Positions 16,897-26,204 of a stretch of DNA of 64,000 nucleotides are shown in pieces. The translations under genes were made by a program, and so were the position numbers. Below the pieces are notes generated by a model, which searched no databases, had not been told where the DNA came from, and saw only the letters and a program-made list of their open reading frames with translations. Positions within the stretch are counted from its first letter, which is position 1. Every line of letters starts with the position of its first letter. Origin of the DNA: Terrimonas rubra (GTDB lineage Bacteria; Bacteroidota; Bacteroidia; Chitinophagales; Chitinophagaceae); the NCBI RefSeq assembly GCF_042686025.1, contig NZ_JBHUOZ010000003.1:1674001-1738000 (forward strand). The letters run 5' to 3'.

Positions 16897-17607
16897 ATGG
16901 CCAAGTATTCAAAAAAAGCACAGCAAACAGTTGCCTCGGCAATGCGTAAAATGAAAAAGGGTAAGTTAACCAGCGGGCAATCCGGTAAAAAAGTAACCAA
17001 TCCTAAACAAGCGGTAGCTATCGGTTTATCCGAAGCAAGGGAAAAGGGCGCTAAAGTACCTGCACCTAAAAAGAAAGCCGCTCCTAAAAAAGCAGCGAAA
17101 AAAACAGCTACCAAAAAATCTGCTGCAAAAAAAGCAGCCCCAAAAAAGAAAGCCGCCGCTAAAAAAACAGCCGCAAAAGCTACTCCTAAAAAAGCGACTA
17201 AAAAGGCCGCTCCCAAAAAAGCAGTAAAAAAAACGGCGACAAAAAAAACAGCCGTAAAAAAAGCAGGTCCGAAGAAAAAAGCGGCAGCTACAAAAACAAC
17301 AAAAAAAGCAGCGCCAAAGAAAAAAACCGCCAGAAAATCCACGTCAAAAAGATCCACGCAACAAGCGGTTTCAACTGACAAACTCATTATATCGCAGCCA
17401 CTGGAAATAAACCAGCCCCCTGTGGCAGTACCTGTGGACACATTATTATCTAACGAACACCATGAACATACGGTTGATCCGAATGATATACCGGTAAGTG
17501 AATTTTCAAAATTCACGGCCAAGGCCGATCCCAGGCAAAACATAAAAGTATCCAGCAAACCGAAAGGCGGCATTAAACCCAGTGGTAAAAAACCATTGTG
17601 GAATTAA
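16897..17607 (+). CDS. DUF6496 protein with histone H1-like Lys/Ala-rich tail
   Basis: About 236 residues. The first 55 residues fit DUF6496 (ASAMRKMKKGKLTSGQSGKK, then AVAIGLSEAREKG). Residues about 55-155 are a low-complexity tail of repeated AAPKK, AAKK and TATKK units, like eukaryotic histone H1 and bacterial histone-like proteins. Such tails bind DNA electrostatically, so a nucleoid role is likely but inferred. The C-terminal 80 residues are not repetitive. The gene could begin at either of two close ATGs (16891 or 16897). The long antisense frame is an artefact of the repeated Lys codons. Confidence 0.8.
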   Translation: MAKYSKKAQQTVASAMRKMKKGKLTSGQSGKKVTNPKQAVAIGLSEAREKGAKVPAPKKKAAPKKAAKKTATKKSAAKKAAPKKKAAAKKTAAKATPKKATKKAAPKKAVKKTATKKTAVKKAGPKKKAAATKTTKKAAPKKKTARKSTSKRSTQQAVSTDKLIISQPLEINQPPVAVPVDTLLSNEHHEHTVDPNDIPVSEFSKFTAKADPRQNIKVSSKPKGGIKPSGKKPLWN

Positions 17608-17630
17608 GGATACAGGCCATTGTATAAAAA

Positions 17631-17648
17631 TGTATACCATGGTATACA
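17631..17648. promoter_or_regulatory. Perfect 18-base palindrome TGTATACCATGGTATACA
   Basis: A perfect inverted repeat with no spacer in the 276-base gap between the DUF6496 and M28 peptidase genes. TGTATA also occurs ten bases upstream. It has no T-run, so it is not a typical terminator. It could be a dimer-binding operator. The start of the peptidase gene is 236 bases away, so the target gene is unclear. Confidence 0.35.
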
Positions 17649-17772
17649 ATACGGTTATCAACAGGTGACAGCCAATGCATATGGCAAGCTTTTTATGCTT
17701 ATATTCGGGGTTCTTTGCAATAAGGATGAGAGGTAGTGTACATGACCGGTTGCTGCTGACCAGCGTTATACA

Positions 17773-17791
17773 GCTGAAGTGTGCGACGCAA
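17773..17791 (+). repeat. 19-base repeat GCTGAAGTGTGCGACGCAA, copy 1
   Basis: Identical to 27876-27894. Both copies lie in gene-free gaps, and both are followed within 5-10 bases by GATG. Confidence 0.7.
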
Positions 17792-17883
17792 CAGGCGATG
17801 CCACTGGCAATACAGCCGGGAACAACATAAAACTATCCCTTATTTTTACGGAAGTCTGAAAAAGAATATATAATACTGAATAT

Positions 17884-19356
17884 ATGAATAAGGTAAAAAG
17901 TTTAGCAGCGGCTTTGTTGCTTTTAATGGGCAGTAATAGTATCCTGGCGCAAAATCCGGCCAGCTGGCCACAGGTGTTCAACAATATCAACCAGGAAGTG
18001 TTGAATAACTCCCAGGCATACGCCAATCTTAAACTGTCAACATCTACCATCGGTCACCGGTTAACCGGCAGCACCAATGGCGCCAAAGCCGAGCAGCAGG
18101 CTTTTGACCTGTTAAAGAGTTATGGTTTTACCGATGTACGTTTCCAGACTTTTGAAGTAGAAAGCTGGAGCCGTGGTACCATTGCCGTAAAAGTGGGTGT
18201 TAATCCCAATAACCTGGCCCCTGTAAAAGCAGTATCGCTGGCCCATGCACCGGTAAAAGCCAATATCACCGGTACACTTGTAGATATGGGTAATGGCCTG
18301 GAAGAGGATTATAAAGCCGACGTGAATAAAGTAAAAGGTAAAATTGCATTGGTTTACTTAGGCATATTACCAGGCTCAAAGGAAGGATTAAAAAACCTGC
18401 ACCGGTCCGAAAAAACGGCTCTTGCCATAAAGTATGGCGCTACCGGTATTATTATTTTCAACACCGTGGATAATGGTGTGTTATTAACGGGCACCGCATC
18501 GGTAACCGGTAAATTAATTCCCATACCCGCCGTATGTATTGGTAAGGAGGATGGCTTTGCCATTAAAGAACAATTAAAAACCTCTGACCAGACGGCGCAG
18601 ATCACCCTGACCAATTTCTCCGGTAAAATAAAAGCCCGTAATGTAATTGCCACTTTAAAAGGTAAGACATTACCCAACGAAAAAATTGTGGTAGGTGGTC
18701 ACCTGGATAGCTGGGACCTGGCCACCGGTGCTATTGATAACGGCATTGGATCGTTTTCGGTAATTGATATGGCACGCACTTTTAAAGCCCTGCAATTACA
18801 ACCGGCCCGCACAGTGGAGTTTGTATTGTTTATGGGCGAGGAGCAGGGCCTGTTAGGCTCCAAACATTATGTGGCGCAGGCTTTAAAAGATAAAAGCATA
18901 AACCAGGTAAGGTATATGCTTAATTATGATATGACCAACGATCCCACCGGTTATTCCAGCAGTCGTGAAGAGACCAAAGCCTTATTTGAAAGCATTGGCG
19001 CTATTGCACAGCATATTGATACAGCCTTTAAAAATACATTCCGCTCCGGTGTTGGCCTGCATAGCGATCACCAGCCCTTTATGTTGCAAGGTGTAGCAAC
19101 CGGCGGGGCAGGCGGCGGTAAGCTGCCTAATAACAGCGGGCGCTGTTACCATGCGGATTGCGATGATTTTGACCTGGTAGATGAAAAAGGTATGCAGAAC
19201 ACCGTTCGTTACAATGCCATGTTAACCTACGGTCTGGCCGATGCAGAACTTATACCGGTAAAACGCCAGACCGATATGGAGATCAAAGCCATGCTGATTA
19301 AAAACAACCTGAAAGAAGCCTTACAGATTGCAGGTGACTGGCGCTGGAAAGATTAA
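17884..19356 (+). CDS. Secreted M28 family zinc peptidase
   Basis: A 490-residue exported metallopeptidase with signal peptide (LAAALLLLMGSNSILAQ). Residues about 110-240 are a protease-associated-like insert, and the M28 catalytic domain occupies about 245-470. Two-zinc ligands are visible: H273 in GGHLDSWD, D285 in GAIDNG, the Glu pair in FMGEEQGLLG (catalytic base plus ligand), an Asp in MLNYDMTND, and a late His in HSDHQPF. Members are aminopeptidases or carboxypeptidases acting in the periplasm. It appears monocistronic and converges with the DUF72 gene, whose stop is four bases away. Confidence 0.92.
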   Translation: MNKVKSLAAALLLLMGSNSILAQNPASWPQVFNNINQEVLNNSQAYANLKLSTSTIGHRLTGSTNGAKAEQQAFDLLKSYGFTDVRFQTFEVESWSRGTIAVKVGVNPNNLAPVKAVSLAHAPVKANITGTLVDMGNGLEEDYKADVNKVKGKIALVYLGILPGSKEGLKNLHRSEKTALAIKYGATGIIIFNTVDNGVLLTGTASVTGKLIPIPAVCIGKEDGFAIKEQLKTSDQTAQITLTNFSGKIKARNVIATLKGKTLPNEKIVVGGHLDSWDLATGAIDNGIGSFSVIDMARTFKALQLQPARTVEFVLFMGEEQGLLGSKHYVAQALKDKSINQVRYMLNYDMTNDPTGYSSSREETKALFESIGAIAQHIDTAFKNTFRSGVGLHSDHQPFMLQGVATGGAGGGKLPNNSGRCYHADCDDFDLVDEKGMQNTVRYNAMLTYGLADAELIPVKRQTDMEIKAMLIKNNLKEALQIAGDWRWKD

Positions 19357-19360
19357 CTTA

Positions 19361-20257
19361 CTAAAACAAAGATTGTTGCGGCCCTTTATCACCCTTATTG
19401 GGAATGGTAAGGTTTAAACCAAATTCCTTATTCATACGGGTGATAAAATGTGCTGCCAGTAAGGGTGATTCCAGCTCTACATTCTGGTGTACAAAAAAGT
19501 ATAACTTTTGTAAGCCGGCCTTGCGCCATTTTTTTATACGGGTGATCCAGTCATCAAGCCGTGTAATATCGCTTGCGTGATTAGCCCCTACATAACGTAC
19601 AAAAGCTTCAGGACCGGTGAGGCGCATATGCAGCATATCACGGCGGCCTGCCGTATCCACAATAATATTGGCCATGCCTAAGCCTTCCAGTAACTCGCTG
19701 TAGGCTTTGCTGACCGCTTTATCCGCAAACCAGGCTTCATTACGTACTTCCACTGCCAGGGGAATGCCTTTGGGGAAATTTTCCAGTACATTGCGCAAAC
19801 GGTCAAAATCCTTCGGTGCAAAATTATCGTGCAGCTGTAAAAAGGGCATGCCCAGTTTTTCTTCAAACACACTGATAGCATTACAGAATTCTTCCAGGGG
19901 CTGCTGTACATCAATCAACCGTTTATAGTGACTGATGATATCGGTTATTTTAGGAAAAAAGCGGAAGCCGGCCGGGGTTTTATTCTTCCAGGTCTCTACC
20001 TGTTTAAAATCGGGCATTTTGTAAAAAGTAGCGTTCAGCTCAATACAATTGAACTGGGTAGAGTAGTAGGTCAGTTCATCTTTGGTGCCGCGGGGATAAA
20101 AGCCTTTCAGATCGTTCCGATTCCATTTGGCACAACCCACATATACATCAAAGGGCATATCATTTTTATAAGCCTCTAATACCTTTGCTGTTTCGGGCGC
20201 ATCTTTGGGTAAGGTAAAATCAACCGCCCCGGGATTCGCTACTTTTCCAAATTGCAT
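19361..20257 (-). CDS. DUF72 (YecE-like) TIM-barrel protein
   Basis: A 298-residue protein of the DUF72/YecE family, a TIM-barrel group of unknown reaction. Motifs typical of the family are present: VYVGCAKWNRNDLKGFYP, YYSTQFNCIELNATFYKMP, PLAVEVRNEAWF, and FFVHQNVELESPLLAAHF. The frame extends to 20338, but the ATG at 20257 gives the normal start and clears the neighbouring gene that ends at 20289. Confidence 0.9.
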   Translation of the reverse strand: MQFGKVANPGAVDFTLPKDAPETAKVLEAYKNDMPFDVYVGCAKWNRNDLKGFYPRGTKDELTYYSTQFNCIELNATFYKMPDFKQVETWKNKTPAGFRFFPKITDIISHYKRLIDVQQPLEEFCNAISVFEEKLGMPFLQLHDNFAPKDFDRLRNVLENFPKGIPLAVEVRNEAWFADKAVSKAYSELLEGLGMANIIVDTAGRRDMLHMRLTGPEAFVRYVGANHASDITRLDDWITRIKKWRKAGLQKLYFFVHQNVELESPLLAAHFITRMNKEFGLNLTIPNKGDKGPQQSLF

Positions 20258-20288
20258 ACACTTAACTTTTATAGTACAAGATAATAAA

Positions 20289-20849
20289 CTAAGCCTGTAA
20301 TGCCGCAATACATTTTTCACGTATCTGCCATAATTCATCCAGGGAATAAGTCAATTGTTCTGTTTGAAGCCATGCTGCCAGAAAACGTTTATGCTGCTGC
20401 ACTTTATAGGTGGTTATTTGTGTATAATCAATCAACTCTTCCTGTACCAGTTTATCTTTAAAGTCACTATAATGGGCACCCGGTTCCGTAAAATCAAAGT
20501 AGTCAGCCTCTATAAGTAAATAGTTATGTGCTTCGGGGATATAGGTTAATCCATATGCCTGTAATACCGGTGTTATAGGTGGCGCATAAACACCATCCAT
20601 CTTAAAAATACCGAGTACCAGTTTCACCGCTTCATACCCGTTCTCCATACATAGTTTTTGTAACACGGCATGTTTGGTGCTGCAGGTTCCGCCATTCTCC
20701 GTAAATACGGTAGTTAAATCTTCCTTATTGGTATTACGCTTATAGGGCAGGTTGGCTATAAAACTGCAGGCGTTTTTAAAATCAGCGATATGATGTGCCA
20801 GAAAGGTATGGGATATGATCCCTTTATCTTTTATACTAAAGTTGAACAT
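20289..20849 (-). CDS. Hypothetical protein with transglutaminase-like motif
   Basis: About 186 residues, cytoplasmic. A Cys motif NGGTCSTKHAVLQKLC (Cys near residue 61) followed by AHNYLLIEADYFDFT resembles the Cys-His-Asp arrangement of transglutaminase/cysteine-protease folds, which use the Cys as nucleophile. No named family is assigned. The first ATG of the frame is at 20876, close to the end of the upstream DUF1016 gene; the inner ATG at 20849 is a reasonable alternative and is used here. Confidence 0.6.
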   Translation of the reverse strand: MFNFSIKDKGIISHTFLAHHIADFKNACSFIANLPYKRNTNKEDLTTVFTENGGTCSTKHAVLQKLCMENGYEAVKLVLGIFKMDGVYAPPITPVLQAYGLTYIPEAHNYLLIEADYFDFTEPGAHYSDFKDKLVQEELIDYTQITTYKVQQHKRFLAAWLQTEQLTYSLDELWQIREKCIAALQA

Positions 20850-20885
20850 AATTAACAAAGATCGTAAAAAGTTCACCAGCTCATC

Positions 20886-21911
20886 TTACTGCCGGTTTTG
20901 CCCGGGGGACTGCTGCTCCTTAAAGCTCTCCATTTCCTTATGCACTTCGGCCAGTAATTGCTGCTCGGTAGGTAAGTACAATTGATAGCGGCTGGCATAG
21001 ATCTGTTGTTGTCCTTCCGGTAAAGTAAAACGTACCACTGCATCGTTTTTACTGGCACATAATAAAATGCCGATAGTGGGTTGTTCGTGTGCTGCCTTTT
21101 CTACCCGATCATAATAATTTACATACATCTGTAACTGACCTATATCCTGGTGGGTAAGTTTAGTGGTCTTTATTTCAACAATCACAAAACACTGCATCAG
21201 CCGGTTGTAAAACACCAGGTCAGCAAAAAACTCATCACCTTCAATATGTATCCTTTTTTGCCGGGCTACAAAGGAAAACCCATTGCCCAGCTCCAATAAA
21301 AACTCCTGTAAATGGGTAATGATAGCTGCTTCGAGGTCTTTTTCATAATAGGCCGCCTCACGTTTTAATCCTAAAAATTCGAGGAAAATGGGGTCTTTAA
21401 TGATCTCCCCGGCGTCTGCAGGGAGTTTTTCATTTTTAGCTACAGCCAGTACACGCTCTTTATCATTACTCACCAAAAGTCTTTCGTATAAACTGGCATT
21501 AATCTGTCTTTCCAGTTGCCTGACCGTCCAGTTATTTTTAATGGACTCCGCCATATAAAATTCTATTTTACTTTGATTATCAATGCTTAATAATAATTTA
21601 TATTGACTCCAGCTTAATTGCGTCCACAGTGTAGGCGCAATTGGAAATAGCCTGTAAAACTGCCGGTATCTTTCCAGTTGCCTAGTAGAAAATCCTGTTC
21701 CGAATTCCGGTTGTAATTGTTGGGATAAGTATTTTATCAGGTAAGTGCCATAATCCGCCCGGTCTTTCCCGGATTGCTCTTCTTCAAAAATACGTTTACC
21801 AATATGCCAGTACATTAAAGTACGTTCATGATCAATAGCACGGATAGCTTTATGCCGGGAATTAGCAATAATGGCCCTGATATCTGTGACAAGGGTGGGG
21901 TGCAGGTTCAT
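20886..21911 (-). CDS. DUF1016/PDDEXK nuclease-domain protein (YhcG-like)
   Basis: A 341-residue protein. The N-terminal half is the DUF1016 N-domain (HERTLMYWHIGKRIFEEEQ, STRQLERYRQFY, WSQYKLLLSI), and the C-terminal half is a PD-(D/E)XK nuclease fold with catalytic pattern FFADLVFYNRLMQCFVIVEIK (Asp, then Glu-X-Lys). This family is widespread in accessory regions and often near restriction or other mobile genes; the natural substrate is unknown. Gene order and strand match the next small gene, but with a 36-base gap. Confidence 0.88.
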   Translation of the reverse strand: MNLHPTLVTDIRAIIANSRHKAIRAIDHERTLMYWHIGKRIFEEEQSGKDRADYGTYLIKYLSQQLQPEFGTGFSTRQLERYRQFYRLFPIAPTLWTQLSWSQYKLLLSIDNQSKIEFYMAESIKNNWTVRQLERQINASLYERLLVSNDKERVLAVAKNEKLPADAGEIIKDPIFLEFLGLKREAAYYEKDLEAAIITHLQEFLLELGNGFSFVARQKRIHIEGDEFFADLVFYNRLMQCFVIVEIKTTKLTHQDIGQLQMYVNYYDRVEKAAHEQPTIGILLCASKNDAVVRFTLPEGQQQIYASRYQLYLPTEQQLLAEVHKEMESFKEQQSPGQNRQ

Positions 21912-22038
21912 AGATCGGTGATGAATAGGTGGTGATTAGCTATACTAAATATACAGCTTCACAAGGATATACACATCTATACAAATGGTTTTATTGACAG
22001 TGGAAAAAAGAGTAACTTGCTTCACTATTTTTCATATT

Positions 22039-22566
22039 ATGAATACCGTTTATACTACCACTTACGAAAGTCCTTTTGGGACCTTGTTAATTGGCGATTA
22101 CGAAGAACAATTATGTTTACTGGATTGGAAATACCGTGCCCGCCGGTTACAGGTAGATGAACGGGTATGCCATTTTTTATCTGCCAAATATGTGCACCAA
22201 TCTACCCCCTTACATCAGCATACCATACAGCAACTGGAAGAATACTTTAACAAAAAAAGAAACAATTTCGATATCCCGCTTTTACTGGCTGGCTCTGAGT
22301 TTCAGCAAAAAGTATGGCAACAGTTATTACAGGTACCTTATGGTAAAACAATCTCCTACCTGGAATTAAGCCGGCAATTGGGTGATGAAAAAGCCATTCG
22401 TGCGGTAGCATCGGCCAATGGTGCCAATGCCATATCTATTGTTGTGCCCTGCCATCGTATCATTGGCAGCAAAGGCGAACTCACCGGTTATGCGGGAGGA
22501 TTACCGGCTAAGAAAAAATTATTACAACTGGAAGGTGTACAGCAGCAACAGGAGTTGTTTGCATGA
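22039..22566 (+). CDS. ogt: Methylated-DNA--protein-cysteine S-methyltransferase
   Basis: A 175-residue suicide repair protein that transfers alkyl groups from O6-alkylguanine to its own Cys. The active-site motif VVPCHRII contains C138, and the following GYAGGLPAKKKLLQLEG and the preceding IRAVASANGANAI are typical. The short N-terminal domain lacks the Ada regulatory part, so it is of the Ogt type. The frame extends to 21985, but the ATG at 22039 starts the conserved YTTTYESPFGTLLIG region. Confidence 0.94.
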   Translation: MNTVYTTTYESPFGTLLIGDYEEQLCLLDWKYRARRLQVDERVCHFLSAKYVHQSTPLHQHTIQQLEEYFNKKRNNFDIPLLLAGSEFQQKVWQQLLQVPYGKTISYLELSRQLGDEKAIRAVASANGANAISIVVPCHRIIGSKGELTGYAGGLPAKKKLLQLEGVQQQQELFA

Positions 22567-22583
22567 TATCTGAGACGCTAGAT

Positions 22584-23300
22584 CTAAGAAGTAAGCGCTG
22601 CTATTTTGCTCTTTATAAAATCAATCACTACTGCAGCTTCGGTTGCAAAAGCCTGCTGGTATTTTACCCTGATAGCTGATTTACCTACCGCATCGGCATA
22701 GACCCACCCACCGATAGACTGTAAAATATATTTCGGTTGTATAGCGGCGTTAAAGGTCCGGTCAAACCGGTAATTCGCTAACAAAGCCTCATGCACTTTA
22801 TCAAACAACTTCTTATCTAATTTATTATCGATGATAAAACTGATATACTCCTGCGCATAACCGGCGTAAGGATCAAAGTAAATATCTGTACCAAGGGCAT
22901 ACCTGTTAATATAATCTCCGATCACGGTATTAAAATCCGGAAAACGTCTGATGCTACCGGAATGACGCGGTAACAACATAAAGGGAGTATGGTCGTCATT
23001 TGTAAGTACCAGGATATCGCCATCAATAGTAGTAGGGACAGTTAAGCCCTTCATCAGTTCAGTTTTATCTGTCTCCGTCAACTCCCAGAAATCGAGGTAG
23101 TCGCTAAAATTAAGCGCCATATAATCCGGATCCGGAACATCAATCATCAACAACTCATTGATGCTTCCCAATCCATATTGCAGCAGAAAAGCGGTATAGT
23201 CAGCGGGAAATTTTACACTGCCGGCAGCCTGCCATTCCTCCAGCTGGCTTTTCATCACAGGTTGTAACTGACCGATAACATAGAGCGGGACGGAATGCAT
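22584..23300 (-). CDS. SMI1/KNR4-family protein
   Basis: A 238-residue soluble protein. The first 120 residues match the SMI1/KNR4 fold (QLEEWQAAGSVKFPADYTAFLLQYGLGSI, then LTNDDHTPFMLLPRHSGSIRRF). In bacteria this fold is common in immunity proteins against contact-dependent and polymorphic toxins. No toxin gene is adjacent, so it would be an orphan, or it may have a housekeeping role. The C-terminal 110 residues match nothing I recognise. Confidence 0.7.
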   Translation of the reverse strand: MHSVPLYVIGQLQPVMKSQLEEWQAAGSVKFPADYTAFLLQYGLGSINELLMIDVPDPDYMALNFSDYLDFWELTETDKTELMKGLTVPTTIDGDILVLTNDDHTPFMLLPRHSGSIRRFPDFNTVIGDYINRYALGTDIYFDPYAGYAQEYISFIIDNKLDKKLFDKVHEALLANYRFDRTFNAAIQPKYILQSIGGWVYADAVGKSAIRVKYQQAFATEAAVVIDFIKSKIAALTS

Positions 23301-23461
23301 AGTGTAATTTTTATCTCCGGCTAAAGATACAAAAGGGCTTGGATAGAAGAAGAAGTGAAGACACCAGTATTCAATAGTTGTTTAACACTTTCGAACCTAG
23401 GGGAGCTCTTAAACCTTTAAGCCCACTACTGCAATAATTCTTAAATCATAAATCGCAAATC

Positions 23462-23920
23462 TTATATCTCCTTCACGCCTACAAAAATATCTACCTCGCC
23501 ATTCTCCGGGTTAGCCGCTTTGGCGCCATATATTTCATAATCCGTTGTAAAAGCACGGTTGGTGGCAGTAGCCCAGATATTTTTCCATTCGTTATATACC
23601 GCACCCTGTGCCAGGTTGCCTTTAGCCGTGTATTTGGTAAAACTGCCGGCGCTGATGGTTTTACCTGTCATGCCTTCGGGTATGGTATCCAGGCTGGATA
23701 CTTTACAACCGATCATGGTAGTATAGGGCAGGGTATGATCTTTTTCATATTCTGTATACAGACAATATATATCATCACTTAGTTTATTAGGTATGATAGC
23801 TGCCAGGTTATTGCCCATAAACCGGTGCCATAAGGCCGGGATATCCTGTGTAGCCTGTCCGTTTTGATTGGTGGTACGTACGGTAATACCAATGATTTTA
23901 AATGCCTTTTGTTGCGTCAT
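23462..23920 (-). CDS. GyrI-like small-molecule-binding protein
   Basis: A 152-residue protein resembling the GyrI/AraC-effector-binding fold: a duplicated beta-alpha-beta-beta unit with KIIGITVRTTN near the start, a middle IPALWHRFM helix, and the C-terminal DYEIYGAKAANPENGEVDIFVGV. Relatives bind lipophilic cations or act as gyrase inhibitors; stand-alone Bacteroidota members have no known ligand. No DNA-binding domain is present. Confidence 0.78.
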   Translation of the reverse strand: MTQQKAFKIIGITVRTTNQNGQATQDIPALWHRFMGNNLAAIIPNKLSDDIYCLYTEYEKDHTLPYTTMIGCKVSSLDTIPEGMTGKTISAGSFTKYTAKGNLAQGAVYNEWKNIWATATNRAFTTDYEIYGAKAANPENGEVDIFVGVKEI

Positions 23921-24009
23921 ATTATCTGTTTTCAGACAAAACTATCCCGGGCCTGTGACAACAGTATGTCAGGGGAAGACTAACAAACAAAATATTCCGG
24001 AAAATGTAA

Positions 24010-25461
24010 TTAATACAATGCTGCGTTAGATATTAAAGGGCAGGCTTTTGCACCGGTAATGGTTACCCTGATCTTTGATGTTGTTACCGGCTCAATTTTC
24101 AAGATACGTTTGTAACCAATGGTGGTGCCTTCTGCCACTTTTTGCCAGCCGTTATCCTGCCAGGCTTCAACCGTGAATGATTCTACACGCTGACCTAATG
24201 TTATATACTCCTGTAATAAAATATATTTAATTTCTTTAGCCGTTTTCAGATCCATCTCAAAACTGCCGGTAGTTTGATTATCATCCGTTGCCCAGTAAGT
24301 ATTGGTATTATTATCAGTAATATTGGCAGCTTTGTATAAAGGTGAGTTACCCCTGGTGTTAGAAGCCTTTACAACCGCATTTTTTGCCAGGTTATTGCCC
24401 AGGCGTTCTTTACGCAAACGGGTAAATCCTTCCAGGGATTTAATATCATTCTCATGTACCAGTCCGCGGCGATCGGGAGGAATATTGAGTAACAACACCG
24501 AACCGCGACCTACTGAGCTCAGGTAAATATCAAACAGTTGTTCCGGCGTTTTTACCTGGTTATCTTCTTTAGCATGATAAAACCAACCCGGGCGGATAGA
24601 TACATCCACTTCGGCTGGTATCCATTTTGTTCCGTCAGGTGAGCCGGTGTTTAACAGTTCAGTTATATTTGGCTTACCCGCATATAATGTATCAGGGGTA
24701 ATGGTGTTCCAGTTTGTCACATTGGCAATACCACTTTCATTACCCACCCAGCGTATATCCGGACCGGCATCGCTAAAAAATAATGCCTGAGGTTGTACTT
24801 TACGCACCTGGCTGATGGTAGTGGGCCAGTCATAATAAGTAGCACCATTGATCTTCCGGGTTTCGTTTGTTCCGCCATAATATCCGTCACCACCATTGGC
24901 GCCGTCGAACCAGATCTCAAAAATAGGGCCGTATTGAGTAGTTAATTCCTTTAACTGGTTACGGTAATAAGTAATATACTCCGGTGTGCCATATGCCGCA
25001 TGATTACGATCCCAGGGTGAAAGATAAATGCCGAATTTCAGGCCGTATTTTTTTGCCGCATCGCTGGTTTCTTTTACCAGGTTGCCTTTACCATTTTTAT
25101 AGGGACTATTTTTTACTGAGTGTTCTGTATACTTACTCGGCCACAAACAAAAGCCGTCATGGTGTTTGGTAGTAAGAATAACCCCTTTAAAGCCATTGTT
25201 TTTAAACACCCGCAGCCATTGGTCAGGACTGGCCGCTGTAGGGTTAAATACCGTTTCCTTCTCATCGCCAAAACCCCATTCCTTATCTGTAAAAGTATTG
25301 GTAGTAAAGTGTACAAAAATATTCATCTCCATTTTTTGCCATGCTAATTGTTTGGCACTGGGAACAGGCAATACCGGCGCCGGGGGCAATACTTTCTGTG
25401 CATATACTGAGTATCCGGTAACTAGAGTTAAAAGGCAGGCAATACTGATACGGGAGATCAT
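24010..25461 (-). CDS. Secreted alpha-L-fucosidase (GH29) with F5/8-type C domain
   Basis: A 483-residue exported glycosidase with signal peptide (IACLLTLVTGYSVYAQ). The GH29 barrel spans about residues 30-345: FVHFTTNTFTDKEWG, LTTKHHDGFCLWPSKYT, and the nucleophile Asp in IFEIWFDGANGG. A discoidin-like F5/8 type C carbohydrate-binding domain closes the protein (KASNTRGNSPLYKAANITD, YWATDDNQTTGSFEMDL). It cleaves terminal alpha-L-fucose from glycans. A second GH29 gene is at 51625. The gene appears monocistronic, separated from the upstream gene by a terminator. Confidence 0.92.
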   Translation of the reverse strand: MISRISIACLLTLVTGYSVYAQKVLPPAPVLPVPSAKQLAWQKMEMNIFVHFTTNTFTDKEWGFGDEKETVFNPTAASPDQWLRVFKNNGFKGVILTTKHHDGFCLWPSKYTEHSVKNSPYKNGKGNLVKETSDAAKKYGLKFGIYLSPWDRNHAAYGTPEYITYYRNQLKELTTQYGPIFEIWFDGANGGDGYYGGTNETRKINGATYYDWPTTISQVRKVQPQALFFSDAGPDIRWVGNESGIANVTNWNTITPDTLYAGKPNITELLNTGSPDGTKWIPAEVDVSIRPGWFYHAKEDNQVKTPEQLFDIYLSSVGRGSVLLLNIPPDRRGLVHENDIKSLEGFTRLRKERLGNNLAKNAVVKASNTRGNSPLYKAANITDNNTNTYWATDDNQTTGSFEMDLKTAKEIKYILLQEYITLGQRVESFTVEAWQDNGWQKVAEGTTIGYKRILKIEPVTTSKIRVTITGAKACPLISNAALY

Positions 25462-25582
25462 GAAGTAGTTTTTACTGGTGTTTAAGAATTATTATTTGCG
25501 AAAGTTAATTCTTTTATCCTACAGCAGTACATGAACAAAAATTAATTTTGATTGACATACAAGCATATATTACTTATTGCAT

Positions 25583-25606
25583 AAAAAAAGCACCTTTCGG
25601 TGCTTT
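25583..25606 (-). terminator. Rho-independent terminator after the PfpI-like gene
   Basis: On the minus strand, AAAGCACC, loop GAAA, GGTGCTTT, followed by a run of seven T. It lies 20-43 bases past the stop of the PfpI-family gene and before the fucosidase gene. Confidence 0.85.
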
Positions 25607-25625
25607 ACTAAAACAATATTCCCGA

Positions 25626-26174
25626 TCAGGCATGTTGTTTAACATGTTTTCCTTCCCTTATTTCCTCCACCAGCTTGGCATTAAATGCCGGCAGGTCCTG
25701 GGGTGTGCGGCTGGTTACCAGGCCGGCATCCACCACCACTTCCTCATCCAGCCAGCGGGCCCCGGCATTTTCCAGGTCAATACGTATTGCGGCAACTGAA
25801 GTAAGGGTACGGCCATTCACTACTTCTGCGTTGATCAACACCTGCGGGCCATGACAAATGGCCGCTACCGGCTTTTGCTGTTTAAAGAACTCCTGTACAA
25901 AAGCGATCACTTCCATATCGGTGCGTAATTTATCAGGGTTCAATACACCGCCGGGCAAAACCAGGGCATCATAGTCCGAAGCCGAAACCTGGTTCACGTG
26001 TTTATCCACTTCATATTCCTTTCCCCAATCAGTCTTGGCCCAGGCTTTAATGGTATCGGTTTCAGTACTGACAATATGTACCGTCCAGCCTTGTTTTTCC
26101 AAGTGATCCTTGGGTGATTTCAATTCACTCTCTTCAAATCCATGTGTTGCCAGTATGGCTATTTTCTTAGTCAT
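25626..26174 (-). CDS. DJ-1/PfpI family protein (general stress protein 18-like)
   Basis: A 182-residue protein of the DJ-1/PfpI superfamily. The nucleophile elbow VAAICHGPQVLI contains C107 and H108, and a Glu near residue 15 (HGFEESE) completes the usual active site. Relatives such as YhbO/PfpI act in protein repair, deglycation or stress resistance. The pyridoxamine-oxidase-like stress gene is 30 bases upstream on the same strand, so the two are probably one stress operon. Confidence 0.9.
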   Translation of the reverse strand: MTKKIAILATHGFEESELKSPKDHLEKQGWTVHIVSTETDTIKAWAKTDWGKEYEVDKHVNQVSASDYDALVLPGGVLNPDKLRTDMEVIAFVQEFFKQQKPVAAICHGPQVLINAEVVNGRTLTSVAAIRIDLENAGARWLDEEVVVDAGLVTSRTPQDLPAFNAKLVEEIREGKHVKQHA

Positions 26175-26204
26175 AACAATTATATTTAAAAATGAAACAA
26201 TACA

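Noticed and set aside
16887..17573. 228-codon frame antisense to the DUF6496 gene
   Set aside because: Its Phe/Ala-rich product is simply the reverse reading of the Lys/Ala codon repeats on the plus strand.
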